From Hemicordylus capensis (lineage: Eukaryota; Chordata; Lepidosauria; Squamata; Cordylidae): 64,000 nt of DNA. Of the stretch, positions 20,369 to 30,955 are shown in pieces. The first letter of the stretch is position 1; each line of letters opens with the position of its first letter. The notes under the pieces are model-generated. The model did not search any database, had not been told where the DNA came from, and saw only the letters and a list, made by a program, of their open reading frames with translations. Where the stretch lies: assembly GCF_027244095.1 (NCBI RefSeq), contig NC_069671.1, forward strand, positions 9,491,982 through 9,555,981, read 5' to 3'. Made by a program: the position numbers and the translations under genes.

Positions 20369-20705
20369 AGAGCCTGTTCACATGGGGCAGCCTAGCTGGG
20401 GTTAGGCTGGTCGTGAGAAGCAGAGGGATCCTCACGGATCCCTCTGCTCCCTGCCTGCCTAATCCTCTTAAGAAACCTGGCAGTTAGCCAAGTCTAAGGG
20501 TACGCTTGCTGGGTATCGTGTGTCTCCTCGAGCTGAGTTCAGCCCGAGGAGACACAGAGATGGGAGCAAAGAGCGCCCGTCTGACGGAAATCCCCAATGC
20601 AACTCAAGTGTCATGCATTGCATGGTGGAATATCCGGAGTTGTTGTAAATCTGTTGGCACGGCTGACCCGACCGGATTTACGATTCCTCCAGCTTCACTT
20701 CTGTG
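20369..20705. other. Possible degraded MITE or unassigned repeat
   Basis: Starts GAGCCTGTTCACATGGGGC, which resembles the GAGGC-GTTCTCAC ends, and contains a local palindrome (GTCTCCTCGAGC against GCCCGAGGAGAC). No right end identified. Confidence 0.3.
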
Positions 20706-20709
20706 AGTT

Positions 20710-21343
20710 AAGATCGAAATTCTGTAGATAAGAGTAGCAGCTTAGCTGCATGGACAAAAGCAAAGAATGACTCTCAAAGATAAAGTAGTATACGCAAAAT
20801 GAAGTCCCTTGAAACTAAACTAGGTACCCCCCTCTACGATATCTGAGCAAGAACTGAGACAAAGGCGCAAGGAAGGAACAGAACAAGGACAGGCTGAAAC
20901 AAGAAAGGGTGAACTATTCTAAGTACAAGGAACACTGTCTGCGGAAGGCAACATTGCTGACAGTACCATCTCAGGAACAGCATTTGCTTGATATAGGGCT
21001 CAAGATAACCGGCAGCCAATCAGGCTCTCCTGACTCAACATTTCTATTTCCTCTCCTGTGAGATCTTGCGCCTGCATGTCTCCCACTGAGCCTTTCTCTT
21101 GAGACGTCTTCTAAACACAGGTAAAATGCCAGCTTCCTCCTGATCAGTCTCCTCAGCCCTCATCTCTGCCAGCTGTTCAGATTCCCCTGTCTGCTGCAGT
21201 TCCACCTCAGCTTCAGAGTCTGTTCTCACAGCCAAGTCCTCCTGCTGTGCTTCTGAGCCTGCAGTCCCAACCAAATCCTCCTGCCCCTCCTCTGACTCTT
21301 CTGACTCAGAGGTCTGGGCCATGACAGGAGTCTGGAAAAACAA
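20710..21343 (-). mobile_element. Possible old LTR-retroelement remnant
   Basis: The minus strand carries a glutamate/serine-rich frame and then a promoter-like, CT-rich stretch reminiscent of squamate Ty3/Gypsy LTR ends. I see no reverse transcriptase, protease or integrase and no paired LTRs. If it is such an element, it is a broken, old fragment. The family assignment is a guess. Confidence 0.22.
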
Positions 21344-21744
21344 GTTCCAGCCCTGGATCTCTACACCCTGCTCTTTGCCTCACATTGCTTCACCCAGGCA
21401 GGGCTGCCTGTGTGGGCATGTGGGTGGTACACCGAAGATGGTTTGGTCATCTGGGAGGTGGGGTAGGGTAAGAGCAGCCTTCCACCCGCACCCTCCCAGA
21501 CTGCCCCTGGCATGAGAATTGCCTCAGCATGTGGAGTCTTCAGCATGCAAAGCATGTGATCCACCAATTGTTATGAAACGTTTTGCTAGAATCTTCATCG
21601 TAATCACCTCTGGCTAAATGCAGGAAAGATGAATTGACTAGAGAGTCCACTTGTCCTGCCCTGCCCCACAAGTCAAAAACCCATAAGGCCCATTAGGCCT
21701 CAAGACAAGACAAGATTCCTAGGACCCTGGAGAGCTCCATGTGA
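21344..21744. other. Unassigned interval
   Basis: No repeat or exon recognised. Short open frames are present on both strands without recognisable domains. Confidence 0.35.
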
Positions 21745-21812
21745 GCAACTTGTTCCATCTACCTGAAGATGTTGAGGACTGAACCCAGGACCTTCTCTAT
21801 GCAAAATAGATG
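21745..21812 (-). repeat. tRNA-Ala SINE head fragment
   Basis: Antisense B-box region GACTGAACCCAGGACCTTC and anticodon-arm words TGCAAAATAGATGCTCTGC. The 3' body is missing. Confidence 0.6.
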
Positions 21813-22650
21813 CTCTGCAGTCAACATTTCACAGATGAAAATAGAGACAGCATTACAACACTCCCACAGTCTTCTAAATGGCATATTTTTGCCAATCAGC
21901 TTGTCTCCCTGAGACCTGCAAGCTATTTAAACTACCTAACAAAATCAAAATTCAGGACACCAATGACTCTTCCTTGTTTTAGCACAGTTCCTACTGTGGA
22001 ACTAGATGGGAAATTTAAGAAAATACCTCAGCTATGCCTATGTGGCACAGGTGCCATTAAAACAACTGTTCATGTTTTGCTCTACCATTCATTTTATAAG
22101 GATGTCTGAAATAGGAACACAGGAACATAGGAAGCTGCCATATACTGAGTCAGACCATTGGTCTATTTAGCTCAGTATTGTCTACACAGACTGGCAGTGG
22201 TTTCTCCAAGGTTGCAGGCAGGAGTCTCTCTCAGCCCGATCTTGGAGATGCTGCCAGGGAGGGAACTTGGAACTTTCTGCTCTTCCCAGAGCAGCTCCAT
22301 CCCCAGAGGGGGATATCTTACAGTGCTCACTTCTATTCTCCCATTCATATGCAACCAGGGCAGACCCTGCTTAGCTAAGGAGACAAGCCATGTTTGCTAC
22401 CACAAGACCAGCTCTCCTCTCCTAAAAGTTTTATCTCACCTTTTTTAGTAAAGTATCCTGGCCATACTGATATGTTTTATCTGCAGCACCTTTTATCTGA
22501 TTATGATGATTTCATAGCTCTACATGTGGCTAAATTTTGCTTTATAGCTTGCAAAATAGGCAAAGAGATGCTACTATGATGTAGGTTTTTATTGTCTGCC
22601 ACAAACAATGTGAGGATTGTTTATCTGGTCGATGACTGTAATAAAGGATA
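21813..22650 (+). mobile_element. Second copy of the large LINE family, 3' end, split by a SINE
   Basis: Bases 21813-22109 encode a stretch including QLCLCGTGAIKTTVHVLLYH, parallel to the zinc-knuckle block RICLCGQEIESMVHILLKCP of the LINE at 36.5-39.6 kb. After the SINE (22110-22431), the frame resumes with YLQHLLSDYDDFIALHVAKF, parallel to KYLLSDEDSAISRIVAKYC. It ends TGGTCGATGACTGTAATAAA, parallel to TGGTCATTGGCCGTAAATAAA. Confidence 0.78.
22110..22431 (-). repeat. Composite 5S/tRNA SINE inside a LINE
   Basis: A full-length antisense copy: a doubled octamer at the left (GGAACACAGGAACATAGG), body, TGCTCTTCCCAGAGCAGC, 5S block, and leader ending GACCAGCTCTCCTCTCC. It splits the coding end of a LINE whose two halves read on in the same orientation. 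Confidence 0.92.
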
Positions 22651-22898
22651 AAGGAAAAAAACACTCCGGTTCTCAAATTTAGGACCGACATCTGAGCTCG
22701 CCCCACCTTTCCATCTTGCTGAAGTCTTTGACGCCCCTGCTGCATGTTAAACTAACCATAACATTTCACTTTTTGCAGGCTTAATCGAGTGTCTAATCTC
22801 ACAACAGATCCAGACATATTTATCATAGAATCACTGCAAGGCAAATACATTCTGCTACTATTATTATTCATTCATTCATTTATGAGAATATTTATAAG

Positions 22899-22901
<3 letters not shown>

Positions 22902-22951
<50 letters not shown>
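22902..22951. repeat. (TA)n microsatellite
   Basis: About 24 TA units followed at once by a tandem pair of a 35-bp unit. Confidence 0.97.
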
Positions 22952-22952
<1 letters not shown>

Positions 22953-22965
22953 CTTAAAATAATAG

Positions 22966-23038
22966 AAATGTCAATTTCTAGAGGTGAATGACCTTAAAAC
23001 AAGAAATGTCAATTTCTAGAGGTGAATGACCTTAAAAC
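22966..23038. repeat. 35-bp tandem duplication
   Basis: GAAATGTCAATTTCTAGAGG, then TGAATGACCTTAAAACA, occurs twice in a row with no visible mismatch, so the duplication is young. Confidence 0.92.
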
Positions 23039-23665
23039 AGTGGTACATAGGCCGATAACCTCCAGGCTTGACTACTGCAATGCACTCTATGTGGGGCTGT
23101 CTTTGCATATAGTCCAGAAACTACAATTGGTACAGAATGCAGCCGCCAGATTGGTCTCTGGGACAACATGAAGGGACCATATAACAACAGTTTTGAAATA
23201 ACTGCACTGGCTGCCGATATGTTTCTGGGTGAAATACAAAGTGCTGGTTATTACCTATAAAGCCTGTAACAGTTTGGGACCAGGCTATTTAAGGGAGTGC
23301 TTCCTTTGTCATGAACCTTCCCGCCTTTTACGATCTTCTGGAGAGGTCCAGTTACAGTTGCCACCAGCTTGTCTGGTGGTGACTCAGGACCGGGCTTTCT
23401 CTGTGGCTGCCTCAGGTCTTTGGAATATGCTTCCTGCTGAAATAAGAGCATCTCCTTCTCTGTTTGTTTTCAGGAAGACCCTCAAGACTTTCCTGTTCTC
23501 GCAAGCTTTTAATTAGAATTTTAACAATTTTAATAATTTGTTTTATATTGGTTTTATCGTGATTTATGTATTTTAACCTGTAATTTTAATGTTGGGATTT
23601 GTACACTGCCTAGAGATTTATATATCAGGTGGTATAAAAATATGATATTAAAATAAAATAAAATG
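23039..23665 (+). mobile_element. L2-type LINE 3' end
   Basis: Encodes in order the L2 C-terminal hallmarks: LDYCNALYVGLSLHI-like start, LVQNAAARLVSGTT, LHWLPIWFWVKYKVLVITYK, SSGEVQLQLPPACLVVTQDR and AFSVAASGLWNMLPAEIRAS, ending KTFLFSQAFN. A 3' UTR with CACTGCCTAGAGATTTATAT and an (AAAAT) tail follows. It is the best preserved L2 end in the window, with only a few breaks. Confidence 0.92.
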
Positions 23666-23689
23666 TTCATACTATTAAAATTCATTTTA

Positions 23690-24010
23690 AACCAACAGTT
23701 CAACAGCCAAAGACCATGCTAAGTCTAGTCCTTTAAAGTGAGCCTCTGAAAGCCATTCTGGGTCAGAATGATGGCTCCTCATCAGAATTCGAGCCATCAT
23801 GTTCCAGCTGTCAAGCCTTTGATATATCTGAATTGATATATCTGATATATCTTCAAGGGCAGCACCCTGTCGGGCACATTTACAGTAGTCCAAGCTTGAT
23901 GCTACAAGAGCATGGGAAACTGTTGCAAGGCTCTCTCTGTCTAGGAAGGGGCACTCACCTAGCCTGGTGAGAGGTGTTCCATATGCCATGTACACATCCA
24001 AAAAGCTGGA
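23690..24010 (-). mobile_element. L2-like LINE fragment
   Basis: The minus strand at 23860-23965 reads LDRESLATVSHALVASSLDY followed by CKCARQGA, close to the L2 block PYLDKESLATVTHALVTSRLDYCN. The remainder to 23690 is less clear. It lies tail to tail with the sense L2 at 23.0-23.7 kb. Confidence 0.5.
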
Positions 24011-24069
24011 TCTAAGAACACCCCCCGGCTAGGTACAAATCTGGCCCTTAAGGGGAAATGAAATTCTGT

Positions 24070-24235
24070 CCAGAGACAGTATTTATTATATTTTTATCCC
24101 ACTCACCTCCCTAGGAACTCAGGGAGCACATGAGTTCCCAGATTCTATCTTACATCTATTTCTAAAAGAGCTGGGCATATATGATCCTGAGCCATTTTTG
24201 GAAGGGCAGTACAGAAAACGAATGAATGAATTATC
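24070..24235. repeat. Retroelement tail scraps
   Basis: TTTATCCCACTCACCTCCC at 24090 resembles the antisense tail of the GGATATAAATGT SINE. GAGCCATTTTTGGAAGGGCA at 24192 is a plus-strand LINE 3' end with GAAT units. Confidence 0.5.
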
Positions 24236-24354
24236 CTTATGGACACATAACTGGAACACATGCAGGTGAGAGGGAGGCACCAACAGACTCAGGGTAACCC
24301 ACAGATATGTCATTTCCCCAAAAATCTGAAGGGGGGGGAACCCTAAGAGGACAA

Positions 24355-24720
24355 AAAACAAAAACCCAGAACTACCTTAATGTAACTTAATGGGGTGGAA
24401 TGTTCATGGACTCAGTAGGCACTTAACAGACAACTAGGTAGGCAGAGCTAATGGAACCTAGTGATAAAGAAGACTTGTGATAAAGAAGACAAAAAAGTGG
24501 GATGTTTATCAGCCTGAAGAATACTTTCTCAAGACACTCACAACCCTTTCTGCTTCTGAGGGGGGAAAGTGTCCAAAATACTCACCATGCTCAGATTCAG
24601 GCTCAGTTAATACCTGTACGCCAGGGATATCCTGCAACATTTTTTTGTGGGTCCATACTTGTGATTCTAGGATGTTACTCAGAGTTGGTTTAATATGGAA
24701 CCTGTGCGTAAGATTTACTG
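24355..24720 (+). repeat. Unidentified interspersed repeat, copy 1
   Basis: Shares a long ordered series of words with 32.13-32.64 kb: GGAGTGGAATGTT-like start, GGACTCAG, CAGAGCTAATGGAAC, CTGAAGAATACT, CAACATTTTT with TATGTTCCATA-type end. It is not one of the SINE, LINE or hAT families named here. Confidence 0.6.
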
Positions 24721-25596
24721 CTGAGCTCTGTTCTCAAAAACACTCCTGCATATAACTGGCTTAAACTTTTTTTCAAGTTTCCCCACAGGTCCTTTTGAAT
24801 TTGCTTCAGGAAACAAATCATAATTTTTGGATCTGTATTATTTATATTTGCAACATGAAATATACCACAGCACTGAAATTCATTGAATTCAACTCCATTG
24901 GGTGCCTTAATTATTTACTGATGAAATAAAAGAAATACTGCATCTTAACAGTTTGTTAAATGTGTGTGTATTTCTCCGTTTTATATTGAATTTCTTGACA
25001 TACAGCTATATGCATAAATTTAAATTATGCCTCTCATATCCTGACCTTCCGTGAATAAGCACAGCCTATGCTGCAGTACCCAAGCATTTCCAGAGTGTTT
25101 TGCTCTTAAACAGCATCTGAGCAAAGATTGATTTTCCCGTAATCTCGTCATAAAGCATTCATAAACAATCTTTTTTGTTTATTGTGAGTGGTTTGTTTTT
25201 AAATTACTTCTAAAGTGTCTGAAGGTAATTTATCCCAGGGCTGAGTACAACCACTAGGGAGGAAAGTGATCCTGCATTCAAATATGTTCACAGGAGGAGG
25301 ATGAACCCAAATTAAGCTCTTTTCATTAGAAATTCTGTGAACTGAACTTCATCATTACCTGGTTCAGCAAATGCATTTATTTGCTATATTTATATCCTGA
25401 TTTTTGAGCATCAGGTCCTCAAAGGAACTTACAACATTTTAAAATTCAGTTTTAATTACTTTTCAGAAGCCAGAGAGAGAGAGGAGTTAGATTATCTTCT
25501 TGAATTTGTCCAGCTCATAATGCTCAGATTGAATGTCATCTCCTAAAATACCTCTCTATTTCAAAATGGGCCAGTTCAGACTATACTTCCACAAGA
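24721..25596. other. Single-copy-looking interval
   Basis: AT-rich DNA with no recognised repeat or exon. One of the longer clean stretches of the window. Confidence 0.4.
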
Positions 25597-25903
25597 ACGC
25601 AGGAACATAGGAAGCTGCCATATACTGAGTCAGACCATTGGTCCATCTAGCTCAGTATTGTCTACACAGACTAGCAGCAGATTCTCCAAGGTTGAAGGCA
25701 GGAATCTTTCTCAGCTCTAATTTGGAGATGCTGCCAGGGAGGGAACTTGGAACCTAGATGCTCTTCCCACAGCGGCTCCATCCCCTGAGGGGAATATCTT
25801 CCAGTGCTCACACATCAAGTCTCCCATTCATATGCATCCAGGGTGGACCCTGCTTAGCTAAGGGGACAAGTCATGCTTGCTACCACAAGACCAGTTCTCC
25901 TCC
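25597..25903 (-). repeat. Composite 5S/tRNA SINE, full length
   Basis: Antisense copy from AGGAACATAGGAAGCTGCCA to the leader end CCAGTTCTCCTCC, with the 5S block complement (CCTGCTTAGCTAAGGGGAC) at about 25850. Confidence 0.93.
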
Positions 25904-26228
25904 TTTCAATGCATGATTAGATACTTCTACAAATGTACCAAGAGCATCCAAATGGAAAAACATACACTCTCTACCCAGGATTTAAATACTAGATATAATG
26001 TAGGATTTAAAATGTGAGATAGTCACTATCACATGATTAGAAGATCATCCGTATTGCTAAGTGGAATTTATTTCCCCAACCATTGAATTTGAATTTTTAA
26101 CACATGAGCCCAGGATAGGATCATCCACTCACTCGGCCCATATTAGTTTGCTCATCTGAATTTGTTTTGCAGGTGGATATAAAAAATCAGAGATATTAAT
26201 TTTATTATCATTCTTCCTGTCTTCTGTT
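25904..26228. other. Unassigned interval
   Basis: No repeat or exon recognised. Confidence 0.4.
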
Positions 26229-26236
26229 ATAAGGAG

Positions 26237-26552
26237 TATGGGTGTGCACGAAACACATTTTGCATTCTGTTCTAAGCTTGGGACGGAACACAAAATGTGT
26301 GAAGCTTTCAGTCAGAACAACCGGTTGAGACAGTTCCAACGGAACGACTCTGTTATGTCAGAATGATCCGACCCATTCAAAGTGCCATTTTGGATTCCAA
26401 AATGGCGCGCAGAAGAGGGTCAGAATGTCCCACCTCTGAATGGGTGCTTCTGTTCTGAGCTTGGAACAGCCGCCCCCTTTAGGGGTCTTTTGTTCTGAGT
26501 TCAAAACACTCAAAATGGCCCATTTTGAGGTGGAACTTTCTGTACATCCCTA
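26237..26552. mobile_element. hAT-type non-autonomous element, TAGGGATGTGCA family
   Basis: The left end TATGGGTGTGCACGAA is inverse to the right end TGTACATCCCTA. A perfect 8-bp target duplication, ATAAGGAG, lies at 26229-26236 and 26553-26560. The interior has paired blocks around TTCTGTTCTAAGCTTGGGA and TTCTGTTCTGAGCTTGGAAC. 316 bp; no transposase. Confidence 0.88.
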
Positions 26553-27025
26553 ATAAGGAGTATCTTCCACCCTTTGTGGTTAGCAATCCAGACTCCTCTT
26601 CTGGGCGAATAACTACATGTGATTCAAGCTCTGTAGGATGAGAATACTATCCTTGAGAAACCCACCTCCACCACCACTGAATTATTGCATCTATCTAAGT
26701 TGGGGGTGTGACCATTGATGTGGGCATGGCCATGGGGTGTGGCTGTCAGGGGGTGTGTGGCTATGGGGGCTGTCATGGAGAGTGCTTGTGTTTCTGAATT
26801 TGTGACTATGCCACTGATAATGGTAACCATGACTCATGACAAAACTGTCATTGGTTGTTGTGAATTGCATGACCAGACATTTCCAGGCATTGATGATTTT
26901 TGTTTGGTGAGCAACCTTTGTGGGAGTCAGTTCTCTCAGTGGCTTCTTGCAGACATTTCATGCAGCTGTGGAGCGAGAGATTCTGGGCAGCAATATGAGA
27001 ATATGTATGCATGCCTCATTATCGG
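26553..27025. other. Unassigned interval
   Basis: A GGGTGTG-rich patch at 26703-26760. No element or exon recognised. Confidence 0.4.
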
Positions 27026-27027
27026 TA

Positions 27028-27497
27028 TAGGTGGCCCTCATTATTTGTGGGGGTTCTGTTCCCGCCAATTAGCACAAATACGGGAACTATGAATATTGAA
27101 ACCTTATCTCGATGGGGATTGGAGGGTTAGGTTCCATCCAAAAAGACTAAAAATACCAAAAAGGTGTGAAGGGAGGAGAAATAAGAGTAGGGATGCACAG
27201 GGCGGCACTCTCCAGGGCGGCAGGGTTTCAGAAATGCCCCACAAAACCCCCAAATCAACCACATTTTGAGCAAAAAACTTGGGTGTTTTTTTTTTTAAGA
27301 AAGCACCTCAGAAGGCTCCGGTCTCCATAATGGCTGTCGGAAGTGACACTGGAAGTCATTTCTGGCCACCCTGAAACCGTGGATGGGCAGATTTTGGCCT
27401 GTTTTTGCACCGCAGATAAAGAAACTGGGTCTCTATGATCCGCCCACGGATATGTGAAATTGTGATTGCTGGACCTGCAGGTGACAAGGGCCACTTG
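27028..27497. mobile_element. Tigger/pogo-like non-autonomous DNA transposon
   Basis: The left end GGTGGCCCTCATTATTTGTG is inverse to the right end CAAGGGCCACTTG. TA dinucleotides flank it (27026-27027 and 27498-27499). The inner parts TACGGGAACTATGAATATTG and GATCCGCCCACGGATATGTG recall the subterminal regions of Tigger-like elements. About 470 bp with no transposase frame. Confidence 0.72.
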
Positions 27498-27639
27498 TAA
27501 ACAGATAACAACATTACAAGCTAGCAGAACACTCTCAGGAAAAAAAAGACTCTTTTTTCAGAATTCTCAGGGAAAGCACATAGATATGGAGTGGCATTTA
27601 AAGAACCCCCCCCCCCACCATAATACCTGGGTCAATTAA

Positions 27640-28045
27640 GAACATAAGAACCACCTGCTGGATCAGGCCCAAGGCCTATCTAGTCCAGCATCCTGTTTCA
27701 CACAGTGGCCCACCAGATGCCTCGGGGGAGCCTCAGGGAAGAGGTGAGGGCATGCCCTCTCTCCTGCTGTTATTGCTACCCTGGTCTTTAGAGGCATCTT
27801 GCCTCTGAGGCTGGAGGTGGCCTCTAGCCCTCAGACTAGTAGCCATTGATAGACCTATCCCCCATGAATTTGTCCAAGCCCCTTTTAAAGACATCCAAGC
27901 TGGTGGCCATCACCACATCCTGTGGCAAAGAGTTGCATAGATTAATGTGTGGAAATGTATTTCCTCTTGTTGGTCCTAAATTTCCAAACCTTCATTTTCC
28001 TGGGATGACCCCTGGTTCTAGGGTTGTGAGAGAGGGAGAAAAATT
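27640..28045 (-). mobile_element. CR1 LINE 3' end
   Basis: The antisense octamer end AAGAACATAAGAACCACCTG, the complement of CTAGATAGGCCTTGGGCC, and a GCATGCCCTCTCTCCTGC UTR are followed by decayed coding sequence (complement of KYISTH and GLGQIHGG-type words). Same CR1 subfamily as 11.94-12.40 kb. Confidence 0.83.
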
Positions 28046-28320
28046 GTCCCATGACTGGCTGCCTCCTCATGGTGGCGGAGCAGAAATTCCACCGTGGGCT
28101 TCTGATTCTTCAGTCCGAGTAATTAAGGCAGTATGCTTCATGACAGCACTTCTGACTTGAAGCTACTTTACAGCAAGCGAAGACGCGAAGCAAGCCATGT
28201 GCTTGGGGTAACCAGTCTGGGTTTTTGTCGTGGATTGTCCAGATATGTTTCATTAGAATAAATTAATACTTCTTACTTAAGCACTGGGATTTGTCAAGTT
28301 GTTGATGTTTTCCCTACAAC

Positions 28321-28583
28321 ATAAAGGTAAAGTGTGCCGTCGAGTCGGTGTTGATTCCTGGCGACCATAGAACCCTGTGGTTGTCTTTGGTAGAATACAG
28401 GAGGGGTTTCTCTTTGCCGTCTCCCACATATGAGATGATGATGCCTTTCAGCATCTTCCTATATTGCTGCTGCTCGATATAAGTGTTTCCCATAGTCTGG
28501 GAAACATACCAGTGGGGATTCGAACCGGGATCCTCATGCTCGCTAGGCAAGTCGTTTCCCACTGTGCCATTAGGTGGCTCCCT
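28321..28583 (-). repeat. Sauria-type SINE, full length
   Basis: Antisense: the Bov-B-like end AAAGTGTGCCGTCGAGTCGG is at 28328, the body has GGTAGAATACAGGAGGGG, and the tRNA head complement has GATTCGAACCGGGATCC and GCCATTAGGTGGCTCC. Confidence 0.92.
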
Positions 28584-29329
28584 CCAGCATAGTCAAATGT
28601 AAATGTGAGCATATAATGTAATAGTAGACAATCTCAGTATCTCCTTTTGGAGATGGATCAAGAAGATCAGGGCCACCTTCATGCCTCTGGCCTCCATAGC
28701 AGCCTCTCAAAGGCAAAGGTTTGTTCCATGATCTGAAGGTTTTCACCAGCAGAGATAATGCACAAATCCATTCATGGGTGACCCTCAAAGAGTGAAGAAC
28801 CTCTTTGAAATTCATAGCAAGCCCTTTGAAGCTAAACTCCTGGGTGTTGCTGCCCAATTCTAGACGTCCTCCTAATTAGCATGAAGATGAAAGATCCGTT
28901 TTCTCCAGCAGCTGGTTAAAACAGGATATCATGGAGTCCAATTTGCATGCCAGAACAACAGGTTAATTAAAGCCCAGGTCAATTACCTTCATCGTTTCTT
29001 GACAAATTGGAGAAGCAACCATGGAAAGATGAATATTGCTCATAAATGAGTGAATTGCTTTGGTGGGGCAAACCAAAGTCTATCTACTCCACATTCATTT
29101 AATGGGCAAGCTTGATGCCCTTCAGGTCACTTCAGAAAGCTTTAAAATAAAATGCTTTCAAAGATAATCTTCAGAAGAATCTCTGCTTTTTTCTGAGTAT
29201 TTTCCTATAAAACTCAAACCAAATGTAAGTGGATCATCCAAACTTGTTCCACCAGCATACCCTTGGACCTCCAGTCCCCTACCTCAATACTCCCACCACT
29301 TACACAATAAAATTCCCCAACTGATCTCC
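28584..29329. other. Single-copy-looking interval
   Basis: No repeat or exon recognised. Confidence 0.4.
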
Positions 29330-29650
29330 TGACCTACCTGCTTACCTGCCCATTTCTCCAGCAGAGAAAGGTGGGTGGGAGAGATATCTCTACCCTCCTC
29401 TCTTTTTCTTCCCTATGCAGCAATCCAGATGCAACACGACCTGGGAAATGTAATTTTCCCAGGGTTCCTGACATCCTCAGCAGCCCATGGGAAAATTACA
29501 GTTCCCAGGTCTACTAACACTTGACACACTACAAATTAAGGCCAGGTAGATTGGGAGAGATGGCCCTACCTGCTTTCCTTCCTCTCTCCTGCTCACCTCT
29601 GCTGGAGGAGCAGGAAGGCAGGTAAGTGGGTGGGGGAGATGCATGCATTG
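29330..29650. repeat. Fold-back repeat
   Basis: The centre is a hairpin with nearly perfect 23-bp arms: ACCTGGGAAATGTAATTTTC at 29428 against GAAAATTACAGTTCCCAGGT at 29481. The outer parts (TTACCTGCCCATTTCTCCAG at 29342 and the complement near 29610) pair loosely, so a fold-back of about 320 bp is likely. Confidence 0.55.
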
Positions 29651-30456
29651 GGTGAGAAAGAGAGGGCAGAATTAGCTGAATTTTTCTCCGGCTCAGGTTT
29701 TAATTGGGGTTTGCCCATCTCAGACAGCATTCGAGGTATGAAATCATGAGTGTATCATTAAGCAATGGAATCATGAGTCTAGCCCACTTTCCTACATCCT
29801 GGCATTGCTTTGCAGCCAACTAGTAATACAGGGATCTTAAGGAGGCAAACCATTCTTCATTGTGGGCATTACTCCAGATTTGCATGTTGCTGGTGTAATT
29901 CTCCTCCTAAACTCCTTTCAGACATCAGCAGTGTTGTTGAAGCTGGCTTCTTTTCCCCCCTCTAGCTCCTTTGTGTATAATAACAGAATAACCCCGGTTT
30001 TGTTTTCAAATGAGCTCACGGGGGATATTGCCGGAACACTCATTTGGCCAGCAATAGGATGTCCTCTTATTAAAGAAGAGCAAAATAACCATTCTCTGGA
30101 GAACAGTGAAATAAAAACAAAAAAGTACCAGGAGCAAGAGAGGGTTGGAAACAAACATGTTGTAGTGGCAAAGTTCCAATTTTTCAAAATCAAGGTAATT
30201 GTTTGGCCCTTTAGGAAGGCCAGTGCTTTGATGCATCCAATTGTCAAAAAGGATTTCCAGCACTCCTGTTTTTCATTAGCTGCCAGCACCTCAGGAGAGG
30301 CAACGCCCAGATATTCAGATCTTATTATTATTTGGATCTTATTATTCAAATGTGGAGGTAAGATCTGATCTCCACATTTGGTGAGGAATAACAAAGGCTG
30401 TGATTGTCCTGATATACCAGAGACAGTCCCTATTTTCTAAAGCCGTCCCTGGTACA
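29651..30456. other. Unassigned; overlapping open frames on both strands
   Basis: Open frames of 168 codons (29862-30368, +) and 158 codons (29918-30394, -) overlap, and neither shows a domain. Their coexistence on both strands is what low stop density in repeat-free DNA gives. Confidence 0.4.
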
Positions 30457-30955
30457 CAGGGAGATAAGAAGCTGCTTCCTACTGAGTCAGACCATTGGTC
30501 CATCTAGCTCAGTATTGTCTACACTGGCTGGCAGCAGTTCTCCAAGGTTTCAGGCAGGAATCTTTCTCAGCCCTACCTGGAGAGATGCTGCCAGGGATTG
30601 ACCCCCTGCTAACTGGGCAAAGAGGCACCATTTTAAAGTGCTGAGCCTCTTTATTTAACAGGGGGAGACCAACTGGCCCTATCCGTCCCCAGCACAGAAG
30701 CCCTCCAGTGGCTGTTGCTGGTGTCTATTTTTTCTTTTTTCTTTTTTAGATTGTGAGCCCTTTGGGGACAGGGAGCCATCTTTATTTCTTTATTATTTCC
30801 CTATGTGAACCGCTTTGGAAACTTTTGCTGAAAAGAGGTATATAAATTGTTGTTGTTTGTTGTTCTGCATGACAAGCAAATGCTCTACCACTGAGCTCTA
30901 CCACCCCACCTTCTAAGGGGAATACCTTACAGCAGACAGTGCTCACATGTGACGC
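30457..30955 (-). repeat. Composite SINE (transitional) split by a LINE tail
   Basis: The antisense body is at 30457-30602 (GAGTCAGACCATTGGTCC to GCCAGGGATTGACC). After the inserted LINE tail, the tRNA-Ala head complement (ATGCTCTACCACTGAGCTC) is at 30880, then the 5S-side sequence AGGGGAATACCTTACAG. It is truncated soon after AGTGCTCACATGT. Confidence 0.82.
30603..30865 (+). mobile_element. LINE 3' tail inside a SINE
   Basis: CTGCTAACTGGGCAAAGAGG, GGGGAGACCAACTGGCC, GTGGCTGTTGCTGGTGTC, AGATTGTGAGCCCTTTGGGG and AAGAGGTATATAAATTG with a (GTT)n tail. It interrupts an antisense composite SINE between the B-box and A-box regions. Confidence 0.85.

Noticed and set aside
29862-30394. Overlapping open frames of 168 and 158 codons on opposite strands
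   Set aside because: Neither shows a recognisable motif. Simultaneous openness on both strands fits chance in stop-poor DNA.
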